This document shows positions 14,923 through 23,466 of a DNA stretch of 29,337 nt, piece after piece. How positions within the stretch are numbered: position 1 is the first letter of the stretch; each line of letters begins with the position of its first letter. Location: IMG/VR virus record IMGVR_UViG_3300044647_001879, positions 1-29,337 of that record, one strand, 5' to 3'. The stretch comes from a virus. The position numbers and the translations under genes are program-made. A model generated the notes under the pieces. It was not told the origin of the DNA. It made no database searches and saw only the letters and a program-made list of their open reading frames with translations.

Positions 14923-15351
14923 ATGGCACGCACCTACCTAGAGATGCTTCCGCTTTGGTACGTACAGGACCAGCTAGAGCTCTCTGATCAATACGCGACA
15001 GGTCTTGCGTGGAAGACGCAAGCACGTGGTCACAAGCCCGGTGACATGGCTGGCCGGCAGCATGGCAAGTACTGTTACGTCTCTCTTTGCGGCGCACGGT
15101 ACCAAGCGCATCGCATCGTGTACTACTTACGTACTGGTAGCGATCCAGGGAACGCAGACGTCGTTCACGACCCCTCCAACGTCACGTACGACAACCGTCA
15201 GGAGCTAGCCCTCAAACAACGCCGCACCCGTCCTGCACCTTCATACCGACGCCGCACACGTAACGCCGAGGGAGAGCTGGTCTACAACCTGGAGAACGGC
15301 ATGTCCTTTCACAAGTACCAACGCCTCATCGGCAACCCACTCAGTTCCTAA
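14923..15351 (+). CDS. HNH endonuclease (HNH_3 type)
   Basis: The 142-residue protein from ATG 14923 has the HNH_3-type layout: YCYVSLCGARYQAHRIVYYL with a conserved AHR, then VVHDPSNVTYDNRQELAL with His and the DNR that matches the usual NxxxxNR-type end. The Arg-rich tail (QRRTRPAPSYRRRTRN) would bind DNA. AGGAGG lies only a few bases before the ATG; the frame also has GTG at 14887. It is the first gene after the large inverted repeat. Confidence 0.7.
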   Translation: MARTYLEMLPLWYVQDQLELSDQYATGLAWKTQARGHKPGDMAGRQHGKYCYVSLCGARYQAHRIVYYLRTGSDPGNADVVHDPSNVTYDNRQELALKQRRTRPAPSYRRRTRNAEGELVYNLENGMSFHKYQRLIGNPLSS

Positions 15352-15353
15352 TC

Positions 15354-16073
15354 ATGGCCAACTACACCAAACGTATCAACGAACTGGCTTCTGTACTGTC
15401 GCCTTTCCGGTACGTCGCCAACATTGAGTTACTTACGGATGCACAGTTAAGTGCACATGGTTATTACAGGGGTTTCATATGCCCCCATGGACATACCATT
15501 CGTGACAAAACCTATCACTGGTGTTACGAATGTGTTCGTAAAATTTCCAATAACAACTGTGGTTTTGACATCAACTATATTGATGGTTTGTACAAACATC
15601 GCTTGCTATCCATTTGGAGCAAGATACCTGTAAAAGATTTTGAAGAGTGCTGGGAAGCACCTGCGTTAACAAAGTCGCGCATTCGTTTCCCTTCCTATCG
15701 TTCTGCTAACAGTAAAAACCTAGCTGAAAACATCAGTGCACATAAAGTCATTTATCAATGTGCATGGGGAGATGTCGGCAAGATGGTTGTAACACGTACG
15801 TGCCGCAATAAAGATTGTCTTAATCCTTTGCATATGATTTCAAGTTGGAATCGCACTTTCCCACCCGTTGAGATCCAACCGTTTCATCACACGTTTGACC
15901 CCAGTAAACTGATGCACGCCGCAGATAACCAGCTAAAAGAAACACCTGAACCCATTATGAAAGCTAAGTACAAACAAACGATTCAACATCCGTTGGTGAA
16001 CAAAAACACCCCGGATTATGATGATACACAGGAGCTGTATTACGGTTCATATGCCCAGGAATTCAATAGTTAG
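15354..16073 (+). CDS. His-Me finger (HNH-like) endonuclease
   Basis: The 239-residue protein has an N-terminal zinc-binding region (CPHGHT and CYEC, about residues 43-61) and a later His-Me nuclease segment: SAHKVIYQCAWGDVGKMVV followed by CRNKDCLNPLHM, the CxxxxCxNPxH pattern of these homing-type nucleases (residues about 125-162). It lies three bases after the preceding HNH gene and overlaps the next by 23 bases. Two unlike nuclease genes in tandem suggest repeated insertion at one site. Confidence 0.7.
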   Translation: MANYTKRINELASVLSPFRYVANIELLTDAQLSAHGYYRGFICPHGHTIRDKTYHWCYECVRKISNNNCGFDINYIDGLYKHRLLSIWSKIPVKDFEECWEAPALTKSRIRFPSYRSANSKNLAENISAHKVIYQCAWGDVGKMVVTRTCRNKDCLNPLHMISSWNRTFPPVEIQPFHHTFDPSKLMHAADNQLKETPEPIMKAKYKQTIQHPLVNKNTPDYDDTQELYYGSYAQEFNS

Positions 16074-16959
16074 TCAAGAGCAACGAACTAAAAATAATCC
16101 ATTAGTACTTGGTACTTTTGATCAGCTTTCGCTGCGTTATTTACGTGGCAATCTTGGTGCAAAGTACCAAGTAAAAACCAACGGTTTTGGCGGCGGTACG
16201 TACAACAATTGGTTTCAAGTCAACCTTTCGGCACCTGCTTGGATCATTGTTACCAAAGGGCCGCCGCGCCCTACATACATCAACGTCAGCGTTTATGATC
16301 TCAACAACATCCCTCAGACAGATCTGCCTGTGTTCCAGGCTGATTCACTGACTGATGGTGTTAACAATCTAGGGGATGTGTACATTCCTTACCTTGACAC
16401 GGTAATGAGTGTTCAATCTGATCTTTACAACACCTTTGATAGGCTGCGGCTTGATCGTGGTGATGACCGATACTTTCCTTTAGGCGTTGGCAGCTATTTA
16501 ATTTGTATTTCGTCTACACGCAACGAACCTCTTAATTACGAAGTTGGTGTTGTTATCGAGCCTGCTTCTACTGCTCAAGAAGTGTATTGGGAACTAGAAG
16601 ACGTAGATGGCAGCGTTGTATTGCAGGAGTACACGATTGATGTAGCAGAGATTGTTAGTCCTGTAGACACTGCAGTTATTATTCCTCCCAATGGAGGTGC
16701 CTTCACTGAAGCTCTTTGTGTTATTGAATCTCCAGGGGGGAGTGTTACTGTTGGTACCAACTCCACATGGTTAATTGGTACGCGTATTCCAAGTGGCAAT
16801 ATCAATGATTTCAAGATAGAACTAGAACCTGGTGATGACGCATACTACGATACTATTCATGACCACTCATTGTCAGATTGGCAAGCTGCTTGGAGTCGGG
16901 AACATCAAGATACCGATCGGTTCCCTGAGGTCTTTATTCCGTTAACAAACAGACCATGA
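16051..16959 (+). CDS. Probable virion or tail-associated protein
   Basis: From ATG 16051 the product is 302 residues. It is beta-rich and soluble, with GTFDQLSLRYLRGNLG near the start, a Gly-rich turn (TNGFGGGTYNN) and a two-part organisation with the second part after about residue 185. I recognise no enzyme motif. Proteins like this occur near structural genes in cyanophages, as I recall. The stop overlaps the next ATG as ATGA. An attachment or fibre-associated role is only a guess. Confidence 0.5.
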   Translation: MPRNSIVSQEQRTKNNPLVLGTFDQLSLRYLRGNLGAKYQVKTNGFGGGTYNNWFQVNLSAPAWIIVTKGPPRPTYINVSVYDLNNIPQTDLPVFQADSLTDGVNNLGDVYIPYLDTVMSVQSDLYNTFDRLRLDRGDDRYFPLGVGSYLICISSTRNEPLNYEVGVVIEPASTAQEVYWELEDVDGSVVLQEYTIDVAEIVSPVDTAVIIPPNGGAFTEALCVIESPGGSVTVGTNSTWLIGTRIPSGNINDFKIELEPGDDAYYDTIHDHSLSDWQAAWSREHQDTDRFPEVFIPLTNRP

Positions 16960-17078
16960 TCAAAAAGCTACTTGCTTTATTCCGTAAAAAACCACGTAAA
17001 CATTATCCGCATACTGCTTGGTTGCGCTATTGTATGGAAAATCCATCGGCACCAGGGTGCCGCATGTATGACGTATGA
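16956..17078 (+). CDS. Tiny basic conserved protein
   Basis: The 40-residue product MIKKLLALFRKKPRKHYPHT... ends ENPSAPGCRMYDV. The N-terminus is an amphipathic basic helix. Coupled to both neighbours by ATGA overlaps, so it is likely translated. Function unknown. Confidence 0.6.
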   Translation: MIKKLLALFRKKPRKHYPHTAWLRYCMENPSAPGCRMYDV

Positions 17079-17215
17079 CTCTTTTAGATCCTCCTCAAAA
17101 ACCCAAAGAACCTAAACCAGTGCCTTCTAAAATTACGGAAGCCACTGAAGAAGATTGGCAAGATTTTTTTGCCGAGCAAGAAAACTTGGATTACCTAAGA
17201 GAATTTGACCGGTAG
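17075..17215 (+). CDS. Tiny acidic protein
   Basis: The 46-residue product starts MTLLDPPQKPKEPKPVPSK and has an acidic second half (EATEEDWQDFFAEQENLDYL). ATG overlaps the upstream stop by ATGA. Proline-rich then acidic, it could be an adaptor or inhibitor-type peptide. No family recognised. Confidence 0.55.
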   Translation: MTLLDPPQKPKEPKPVPSKITEATEEDWQDFFAEQENLDYLREFDR

Positions 17216-17238
17216 AATAAAGAAAAACCAGATCTACC

Positions 17239-17427
17239 ATGAACGTAAATAACTATATCGAAGCTGCTCTCGCTGTTCATGCGGCTGCTTCTGTCATTAC
17301 CGCCTTAACACCAACCCCAAAAGATGACGCGCTTGCAGTAAAAGCTTACCGCATCATCGAATTGTGCGCTTTGGTTGTAGGCCGCGCCAAAGAACCTGGC
17401 ACTGAAAAGCGTCGCCGTCGTCGTTGA
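17239..17427 (+). CDS. Small holin-like or structural helix protein
   Basis: The 62-residue protein has a hydrophobic helix (residues 5-24), the motif LTPTPKDDA, a second moderately hydrophobic helix (YRIIELCALVVG) and a tail of five arginines. Two helices and a basic C-terminus fit a class II-type holin, and the gene lies three bases from the end of the endolysin gene on the other strand. The TPTPKDD motif also occurs in small phage proteins of unknown role, so holin is a suggestion only. Confidence 0.45.
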   Translation: MNVNNYIEAALAVHAAASVITALTPTPKDDALAVKAYRIIELCALVVGRAKEPGTEKRRRRR

Positions 17428-17429
17428 TC

Positions 17430-18434
17430 TCAATAGTTCCAACGAACGCGTGGCTTGCCTTCTCTGATACCAAGATGCACGAAACCTTTTGGTGCGCCGT
17501 AGCCTAATGAGTAAGGCCAATTTTTATCACACCAACTTTGCACTGTGTTGATATCCACACCATCAACGTAAAAATCAACGGCTCCTTTTGATGGCGCACT
17601 GTAAGTGTGCTCACTGTTTTTGGCACCGCCTACTTGTGTATTGATGGGTTCTGGGCGAGAAGCACTTGTGATAATCAATGGTTTGTTACCAAATTGCTTA
17701 CGTACTTTCTCAAGAAATAAACAAAGTTCTTTTGCCGTATCACATTGATACTGTTTGGTGAACCGACGAGCTTCTTGATTAAGGGTTAATTCACCATAGG
17801 TGATGTTAGGTGTGATCTTATAGGTGAACGGGCTCCAAGGAGTAAAGTTACTGGCGTGCGGATCAACATCTTTTTTTTCTCCAATGTTTTGAAGTTGTCG
17901 ATCCATAATCTGAATTAATTTTGTACTGTAGTTTGGATCAGTAGCGTATCCTTCTTTGACTAGTAAACGCGCACATTCATTTCTACTGGTTGCCCTGTTA
18001 ACACCTTTGTGTCCATCAAAGTCTTTGTACCAACGATCAACAAGGTACAAAACACAGGTTTTTAAATCAGGGAAATCAATGAATCCAGCCTTGATTGTAA
18101 TCCACTGACCGTTGATAAATTCCTTTGTTTCAACCGTAGAGCCAGATCCTTTCAATCCAAAGTAATTATTTTTACCAGAAGTGTGCTGACCCCAGCCAGA
18201 CTCAAGTGCCCACTGTGCAGCTACACATTCAGGAAACTTGGCACCAGCTTCTTTTGCTGTTTTAACAACAACATCCCAAGTAATGGTGCTTTCCTTGGCT
18301 GGCTTATTGCGATACTTAACAGAAAAAGACTCCAAGACCTCAGGTGTTAACTGAGATTGGAGCCATTCCCATGCGTCAATTTGATGTGGTTCTTTGTTAA
18401 AGAACTCAGCAGCGTCTGTAAGTTTAATTGTCAC
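17430..18434 (-). CDS. Two-domain endolysin: glucosaminidase plus M15 peptidase
   Basis: The 334-residue protein has an N-terminal glucosaminidase-like domain (about 50-185) with the catalytic-type Glu in AAQWALESGWGQHTSGKNNYF (E78). A C-terminal Peptidase_M15 domain follows (about 215-334) with zinc ligands in SEHTYSAPSKGAVDF (H276, D287) and GFVHLG (H320). It would cut both the glycan strands and the peptide cross-links of host peptidoglycan. The ATG is at 18434, just downstream of the inverted repeat at 18436-18476. No signal peptide is seen, so a holin is likely needed. Confidence 0.85.
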   Translation of the reverse strand: MTIKLTDAAEFFNKEPHQIDAWEWLQSQLTPEVLESFSVKYRNKPAKESTITWDVVVKTAKEAGAKFPECVAAQWALESGWGQHTSGKNNYFGLKGSGSTVETKEFINGQWITIKAGFIDFPDLKTCVLYLVDRWYKDFDGHKGVNRATSRNECARLLVKEGYATDPNYSTKLIQIMDRQLQNIGEKKDVDPHASNFTPWSPFTYKITPNITYGELTLNQEARRFTKQYQCDTAKELCLFLEKVRKQFGNKPLIITSASRPEPINTQVGGAKNSEHTYSAPSKGAVDFYVDGVDINTVQSWCDKNWPYSLGYGAPKGFVHLGIREGKPRVRWNY

Positions 18435-18435
18435 A

Positions 18436-18476
18436 ACACGACTATCAATTGTTTTTATTTTAACTGATAGTAGTGT
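18436..18476. repeat. 12-base inverted repeat before the endolysin
   Basis: Arms 18436-18447 (ACACGACTATCA) and 18465-18476 match at 11 of 12 positions around an AT-rich 17-base loop. It lies between the endolysin start and the next small gene, all on the minus strand. It could be a terminator of limited strength or an attenuating leader; there is no long U-tract after it. Confidence 0.4.
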
Positions 18477-18484
18477 CGTGTATT

Positions 18485-18856
18485 TTAAACTTCAACGTAA
18501 CCAAGTGGATGCGGTAACGGCGGCAAAGGATCTGGTACGTCCCAGGGGAGTCCTGATGCTTTGTTTAATTCCGCATCAACGCGTGCTGCCAAGGCGTTTT
18601 CAATTTCCTTAACGCGGTCAGACGTAAGGGCATCTTTGCACCAGCCCATGACGGTCTCTTTATTGAGACTGAGATAGGGCACCCATTTTTTACGGTCAGC
18701 GGGGGCAAGTTCAACAATGCCAGAAGTACTGACTGTGTACTTACCCGCCATCTGATACGCAAACCAATGGATTGCTGTGACTTCACTACCTGGATAGGAA
18801 GCGCTATCCGGAAGTCTCCGGTCAAGCAATGAAATTCCCCAGGTAGTTTTGTTCAT
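18485..18856 (-). CDS. DUF7936-like small protein, paralogue A
   Basis: The 123-residue protein aligns along nearly its whole length with the product of 19077-19400: T-W-I-L-R-LPD at the start, IHW in the middle, then WxxxAL, IExAL and SGLPW/SGVPW at the end. As remembered, the pattern matches a phage family annotated DUF7936; I could not check this. It has an extra Pro-rich tail (DPLPPLPHPLGYVEV). Function unknown. Confidence 0.6.
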   Translation of the reverse strand: MNKTTWGISLLDRRLPDSASYPGSEVTAIHWFAYQMAGKYTVSTSGIVELAPADRKKWVPYLSLNKETVMGWCKDALTSDRVKEIENALAARVDAELNKASGLPWDVPDPLPPLPHPLGYVEV

Positions 18857-18859
18857 TCT

Positions 18860-19042
18860 TCAGCTCTCAACAACTTCAGGATCAATGGCAGGTGCGGGCT
18901 CTTCCTCTGGAGCAAACTCAATCGTATCAATCAATTGACCAATGAGGTTTGCAGAAAAAGCAATGAGGTTGCCGTCACCAGTGGCACGTGCAGAGCCAAA
19001 GGAATTGATGGCGCTAACTAGCTGAGACTTTGTGCAAGCCAT
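18860..19042 (-). CDS. Small conserved hypothetical protein
   Basis: From ATG 19042 the product is 60 residues, MACTKSQLVSAINSFGSARA..., with a helical N-terminal half and an acidic Pro-rich tail. A start at 19051 would add three residues. It lies between two paralogous genes. Similar short proteins occur in cyanophages, as I recall; role unknown. Confidence 0.55.
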   Translation of the reverse strand: MACTKSQLVSAINSFGSARATGDGNLIAFSANLIGQLIDTIEFAPEEEPAPAIDPEVVES

Positions 19043-19076
19043 AATGAACAAATAACTTCAAAGAGTATAACAAAAA

Positions 19077-19400
19077 TCACCAGGGAACGCCAGATTCAGA
19101 AGTTGGGTGCAGTTTGGCTTGGATTTGGTTGTGCAGTGCTTCTTCAATCGAAACAACTTGATCAACACCAAGTGCTGCCAAGGTCCAGTTCACCACTTCT
19201 TCTTTGGTGAGTTCACTGAAAGGAGTGAAGTTATCAGGGTCGGGTTCACCAAGGCCAACGCTGCCGTAACAACCGGCAGTTTCACCATCTTCTTCCAGTG
19301 ATGCAGTCCAATGGATGGTGTATACAGCGCCATCAGGACAGGTGTCACCATCAGGAAGATGACGTTCGAGGTTGGCAATATCCCAAACAGTGTTAGCCAT
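19077..19400 (-). CDS. DUF7936-like small protein, paralogue B
   Basis: From ATG 19400 the product is 107 residues (MANTVWDIANLERHLPDG...). It shares the LPD, IHW, W-AL and GVPW positions with the product of 18485-18856, so the pair arose by duplication. Compared with paralogue A it is more acidic and lacks the Pro-rich tail. Confidence 0.6.
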   Translation of the reverse strand: MANTVWDIANLERHLPDGDTCPDGAVYTIHWTASLEEDGETAGCYGSVGLGEPDPDNFTPFSELTKEEVVNWTLAALGVDQVVSIEEALHNQIQAKLHPTSESGVPW

Positions 19401-19449
19401 AATCAATGATGTTTTCTTTTATTTTACCAGGTGTGATCAGTGAGTAGGG

Positions 19450-19926
19450 TTACTGGCTCTGGCTGGCTTCTATGTAGGCTACGATGGCCTTCAGTTCAGC
19501 AAGCGTGGCGTTGTTCTTGATCATGTTGGCTCGCATAGAAATGACAGCAATGTTCCCAGGTACGTAGCCCTTGCTGTTGTCGATCCGATCCAGGCTCGGG
19601 GAGTTCTCCACTTGATCGCGGTTTGACCTGCCAGCGCCAACACGAGCGAACAGTGGGATGCCCAACACCGGACAGGTTTCGGGGATCTCAATGTCGTCCT
19701 TTGTAATGGTGCATTCCAGTCCGGCGATGCGAGCGCGGTTGCGAGCCGCGTAAACCATCTTCTGCCGTGGATCCAGCTCCATGTACTTCTGTATCTCGCA
19801 CTGACGGCAGCGTGAAATACGAGGCACACCAAGAATGTCCTTTTTTGCCCGCTTGACTTTGTAGAAATCAGTCTGCGGTTTGTGCTCCTTGCAGATGTTG
19901 CACTGACGCAGCGCGGGGCATGTCAT
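19450..19926 (-). CDS. HNH endonuclease with zinc ribbon
   Basis: From ATG 19926 the product is 158 residues and overlaps the stop of the tail fibre gene by one base (TGATG); an earlier ATG at 19974 would overlap the fibre C-terminus by 49 bases. It has CNICKEHKPQTDFYK and CRQC as a zinc ribbon, then CPVLGIPL, SPSLDRIDNSKGYVPGNIAV and ANMIKNN, the layout of phage HNH nucleases. Placement directly behind a fibre gene is typical of homing nucleases that spread through conserved virion genes. Confidence 0.75.
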   Translation of the reverse strand: MTCPALRQCNICKEHKPQTDFYKVKRAKKDILGVPRISRCRQCEIQKYMELDPRQKMVYAARNRARIAGLECTITKDDIEIPETCPVLGIPLFARVGAGRSNRDQVENSPSLDRIDNSKGYVPGNIAVISMRANMIKNNATLAELKAIVAYIEASQSQ

Positions 19927-21293
19927 CACCATGTGCTGATCGCTGAGCGCTTCCATGTGTTCGTAGCAGTGCAAACGTAGATGTAATTGGCATCCCAGCA
20001 GATCTCTCCGGTTGTGCCAGTATCAGATGCCGATGCAGGTGTTTTTGCCGTGGCAATTCTAACTCGATCTCCGTTTACCTGTAGGAGTGCGCCACCAGAG
20101 TCCGAGGACGTGCCAACTAACAAGCGGCCCGATGTATCAATACGCGCTTTCTCAGCATTGTTTGCAAAAAATGCAAGGCTATGGTTAGATATAGTTCCGA
20201 CTATTCCGTCGCTAGCAAAACTTAAAACTGTTTGAATACCACCTGCGCTTGTAGAAGCAACGGATCCTCTCGCATCTAATACATAACTAGGGCTACTAGT
20301 CCCCAGCCCTAAGCGGCCACTGGAATCAACCCTAAAAGATTCCGTAGATGCATTAGCAGAAAAAATTAAATTGTTGTTGCTAGTCCTGATAGTTGATTGC
20401 GTTCCGTTGGAAGTATCGCCAAGTGTGATGTTATTAGAACCAGAAGCAACAGCAGCATAAAAAGTGCCCCGGCAATCAAGCGTATAAACAGGGCTACTAG
20501 TCCCCAGACCTAAGCGGCCACTTGAGTCCAAACGCATATACTCTGTACTGTCTTTGCGAAAACGCATAACAGTATCGCTTGCCAAAGACCACTCGTTATT
20601 CCCGTTACTAAGCATTCTGAGGACTGCAAGATCCCCGTCAGCCGAAGCCACTCGAATGGATTGCGCCCCAAATCCAATAACATCTAATAAATACTGGGGT
20701 GCATTTGTGTTAACGCCAACCTTCCCACTCGCATCAACAAACAACCGCCCAGTGCCATTAGTCGAGATGGCTACTTGATCTGCACCGGGGGAGTACAGTC
20801 CAGAATTTGGGTCTGATACAAAACTAATCGATGGATTTGCTGCAGTACCTAACGCAAATACACCCGATGTAATGGTATGAGTGCCACCGCTGATATTGGT
20901 GAAGTTACCGCTAGTAAAGTTTGCAGTGGTACCAGTAACGGTAACACCTGAAATTTGAGTACTAAAAACACCGGATACAAAATTAGCGGTTGTGCCAGAT
21001 GTCGTTGTTCCTGTTAATGAGGTAAAACTACCGGTCGTATAAGTTGCTGTTGTTCCCTGAAGAGTAGTACCCGTTAACGAAACAAACGTTCCGCTGGTAA
21101 ACTGAGCGGTTGTTCCAGTAACGGTAACACCTGAAATTGTTTGGCCTCGTACGATGTCCCCAGAGATAGTACCTGTTGCTGTTACGTTTCCTGTAAAGGT
21201 AGGATTCTGAACTAACCCAGAAATTGTAACGCTCTTATCAACACCAGCATCGGTGAAAGTAATTGTATCAACCTTAATAGTGCCGTACGCCAT
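19926..21293 (-). CDS. Tail fibre protein with tandem repeats
   Basis: The 455-residue protein begins MAYGTIKVDTITFTDAGVDK. Residues about 30-140 are tandem repeats of the form GTTxxFxSGxFxSLTGTT. A beta-rich region follows with DSSGRLGLGTSSP-type repeats (three related copies) and the C-terminus ASDTGTTGEICWDANYIYVC is a common tail-fibre ending. It would form a trimeric shaft and tip that bind the host surface. It is paired with the longer fibre gene upstream, which uses the same repeat style. Confidence 0.8.
   Translation of the reverse strand: MAYGTIKVDTITFTDAGVDKSVTISGLVQNPTFTGNVTATGTISGDIVRGQTISGVTVTGTTAQFTSGTFVSLTGTTLQGTTATYTTGSFTSLTGTTTSGTTANFVSGVFSTQISGVTVTGTTANFTSGNFTNISGGTHTITSGVFALGTAANPSISFVSDPNSGLYSPGADQVAISTNGTGRLFVDASGKVGVNTNAPQYLLDVIGFGAQSIRVASADGDLAVLRMLSNGNNEWSLASDTVMRFRKDSTEYMRLDSSGRLGLGTSSPVYTLDCRGTFYAAVASGSNNITLGDTSNGTQSTIRTSNNNLIFSANASTESFRVDSSGRLGLGTSSPSYVLDARGSVASTSAGGIQTVLSFASDGIVGTISNHSLAFFANNAEKARIDTSGRLLVGTSSDSGGALLQVNGDRVRIATAKTPASASDTGTTGEICWDANYIYVCTATNTWKRSAISTW
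20290..20522. repeat. 32-base direct repeat inside the tail fibre gene
   Basis: Copies at 20290-20321 and 20491-20522 differ at one base. They encode the DSSGRLGLGTSSP motif on the minus strand. Near-identical DNA suggests recent duplication or conversion within the fibre tip. Confidence 0.7.
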
Positions 21294-21329
21294 TTTGTTG
21301 TCTCTTTTTGTTTATTTTAGCCGAGAAAA

Positions 21330-23126
21330 TTACGGAAGAATAATTAGTGGGCCTTGGATTACAAACCCACTTGCACTACCGGAAACAACGCCAGAACATA
21401 CGATGGCTGGGGTTGCTCCAGAAGGTGTGGTTACTCTTAACGTCGATCCTGTAATTGACGTAAAAGTACCCGTTGTGGCGCTAACAGTTACCGCATTAAC
21501 TGATGTGCCGGTAACCGTAGCGCTTGAAATACTGGTTGCAAAGTTGGCAGTGTTACCTGTAACAGTCGTACCAGAGAGATACGTAAATATTCCACTAGGT
21601 GAAACAACATTACTTCCACTGATTGTTCCCGAAGAAACAATGCCTCCTGTGGAAAAAATGCCTGTACCTAATACCGATAAGTTACCGGAAACAACAGTGT
21701 TAACAAAAACAATGTTTGTAAAAACACCAGATACGGCCGAAATTAATCCGGCTTGCATGGTGTCGCCGGTAATAACAGCTCCACTTACATTCTGGAATCT
21801 TCCCGACGTACTTAAAACAGTATTGCCAGTGATTGTGGCACCGGATACACTAGTGGTAAATGTACCGACTTGACCCGTTAAGTTTGTTGCAAGTACTGTG
21901 TTACCGGTAACGGTGGCACCTGAAACACTAGTAGTGCCAACGACTGTAACGCCTGTGACATTTGTAAATTGACCTGCGTTACCAGTGACTGTTGCGCCAG
22001 AAACACTAGTAGTTCCAATGACGGTGGCGCCTGTGACCGTCGTAAATTGTCCGGCATTACCTGTTACTGTCGTACCCGACACGCGGCCAAAGTTACCGGT
22101 AACCGAAGTGACAGTCCCTGCGTTAACAACGGTACCTGTAACAGTTGCTCCTGATAAGTTCGTAAACGAACCAGAAACTCCCGTTATTGTTCCAAAGTTA
22201 CCTGCATCTCCTGTAATTGTTTGACCGGAAATAACCTGGGTAAAGACACCAGAAATTCCACTGACGTTACCAAAAGCACCCGTATTGCCGGTTACTGTTG
22301 CGCCTGAAATACGAGTAGTAAATGTCCCCGAAACACCAGTGGCATTAGACACTAAAAGTGTATTGCCCGTAATTGTGGCACCTGAAACCTGAGTAGTAAA
22401 AACTCCTGAAACACCAGAGACTGTTGAGAACTGTGCAGTAGTTCCAGTGACTGTTGTTCCCGAAAGAGTTCCAGTGACACGTACGCTGCTTGCAAATTGT
22501 GCAATACCCGTGACCGTTAATCCACTTGCAACAGATAAGTTCCCGCTGACGTCAAGAATTGGCGTCCCCAAAACCTGGAACGTACCAGTGGTTGCGGCAA
22601 CGGTTGTTCCTGTGAACGTCGTACCTGTTACGTTGGTAAACGTGCCGTTTGTAAAGAAAGCACTAACACCACTTGTTGTGGTGCCAGTAAGACTTGTAAA
22701 GTTTCCCGTTGGAAAAGACGCAGTAGCTCCTGTCGCCAGGGTTGTGAAGGTACCTGTTACTGCATTGACTTGAGTACCTTGAATAAAGGTGCCTGTTACG
22801 GTGTTGCCACTGATCGTACCGCTGACAGTGGCATTGTTCTGTACAACAATCCCACTAAACGTACCAAGTCCAGATGCAGCTACTGTATGGAGACTGGTGT
22901 GGCCCGATACAGTTAAGTTACCTGTGATCGTTACGTTACCACTGATTACTGCACCGCTACTTGGAGCATAATATAAATCTAAATAATCCTTGAATTGAGA
23001 AAAAGTAATTTTTTTGTTGCGCAGTGACGGGTCCACTTCAAAAACGTGGACCAGGGTCATGACATCCTGGTCTACAATTTCGTTCGCTGCAATTGCAGGA
23101 AATTCGGTAATACGGCGGTTTGCCAC
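21330..23126 (-). CDS. Long tail fibre protein with SGATVTGN repeats
   Basis: The 598-residue protein starts MANRRITEFPAIAANEIVDQ, an N-terminal region with ITFSQFKDYLDLYY that probably attaches the fibre to the tail. Most of the rest is a repeat array of SGATVTGN, VSGVSGVFT and TGTT units, rich in Thr, Ser, Gly and Val and lacking charged residues, which suits a beta-structured trimeric shaft. It lacks a clear catalytic or binding tip and ends GFVIQGPLIILP. Repeats shared with the following fibre gene could recombine. Confidence 0.8.
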   Translation of the reverse strand: MANRRITEFPAIAANEIVDQDVMTLVHVFEVDPSLRNKKITFSQFKDYLDLYYAPSSGAVISGNVTITGNLTVSGHTSLHTVAASGLGTFSGIVVQNNATVSGTISGNTVTGTFIQGTQVNAVTGTFTTLATGATASFPTGNFTSLTGTTTSGVSAFFTNGTFTNVTGTTFTGTTVAATTGTFQVLGTPILDVSGNLSVASGLTVTGIAQFASSVRVTGTLSGTTVTGTTAQFSTVSGVSGVFTTQVSGATITGNTLLVSNATGVSGTFTTRISGATVTGNTGAFGNVSGISGVFTQVISGQTITGDAGNFGTITGVSGSFTNLSGATVTGTVVNAGTVTSVTGNFGRVSGTTVTGNAGQFTTVTGATVIGTTSVSGATVTGNAGQFTNVTGVTVVGTTSVSGATVTGNTVLATNLTGQVGTFTTSVSGATITGNTVLSTSGRFQNVSGAVITGDTMQAGLISAVSGVFTNIVFVNTVVSGNLSVLGTGIFSTGGIVSSGTISGSNVVSPSGIFTYLSGTTVTGNTANFATSISSATVTGTSVNAVTVSATTGTFTSITGSTLRVTTPSGATPAIVCSGVVSGSASGFVIQGPLIILP

Positions 23127-23169
23127 CTATCTACTGCGCAATTCTTTCCTTTATTATAGTGCGGCTTAT

Positions 23170-23466
23170 TTAGCGCACCCTAACCTCAAGACGTGGCAAT
23201 AAATTAGTACCTAAGTACCAAAGCCCTTGAATTCCTGTTACAATTCCACAAGAAAGCAATAGTACCAACAGCAGTTCCGCCACGGTTAAATTACGCCGCA
23301 CATACACAACTTGCGGTGGAATATCCATAGGTAAGCGTTGGGGTACTGTTTGTTGGATGGCTAGCTCCATGGCACGTGCTTTCATTTCTGCCAACATCTC
23401 AGGAGTAATCTGCCCTTCCAGAGTCTGTTGCATGGGAGGTTGGCTGGGCGGAATTTGCTCTTCCAT
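23170..23466 (-). CDS. Single-pass membrane protein
   Basis: From ATG 23466 (23472 is two codons earlier) the product is 98 residues: a Gln/Pro-rich start, a helix (TPEMLAEMKARAMELAIQQT) and one membrane segment at about 65-85 (AELLLVLLLSCGIVTGIQGL), with a short basic tail. Position next to tail fibre genes may indicate a tail-associated or lysis accessory role; no family recognised. Confidence 0.55.
   Translation of the reverse strand: MEEQIPPSQPPMQQTLEGQITPEMLAEMKARAMELAIQQTVPQRLPMDIPPQVVYVRRNLTVAELLLVLLLSCGIVTGIQGLWYLGTNLLPRLEVRVR

Noticed and set aside
21253-21873. A 206-codon + strand frame, plus others at 22447-22773 and 21985-22224
   Set aside because: They lie opposite the tail fibre repeat array and read as low-complexity Pro/Val/Thr. 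The minus-strand fibre genes are clearly the real coding frames.
20880-22960. CRISPR-like periodic repeats
   Set aside because: The periodicity comes from codons for SGATVTGN-type protein repeats, the units vary and no spacers of constant length exist.
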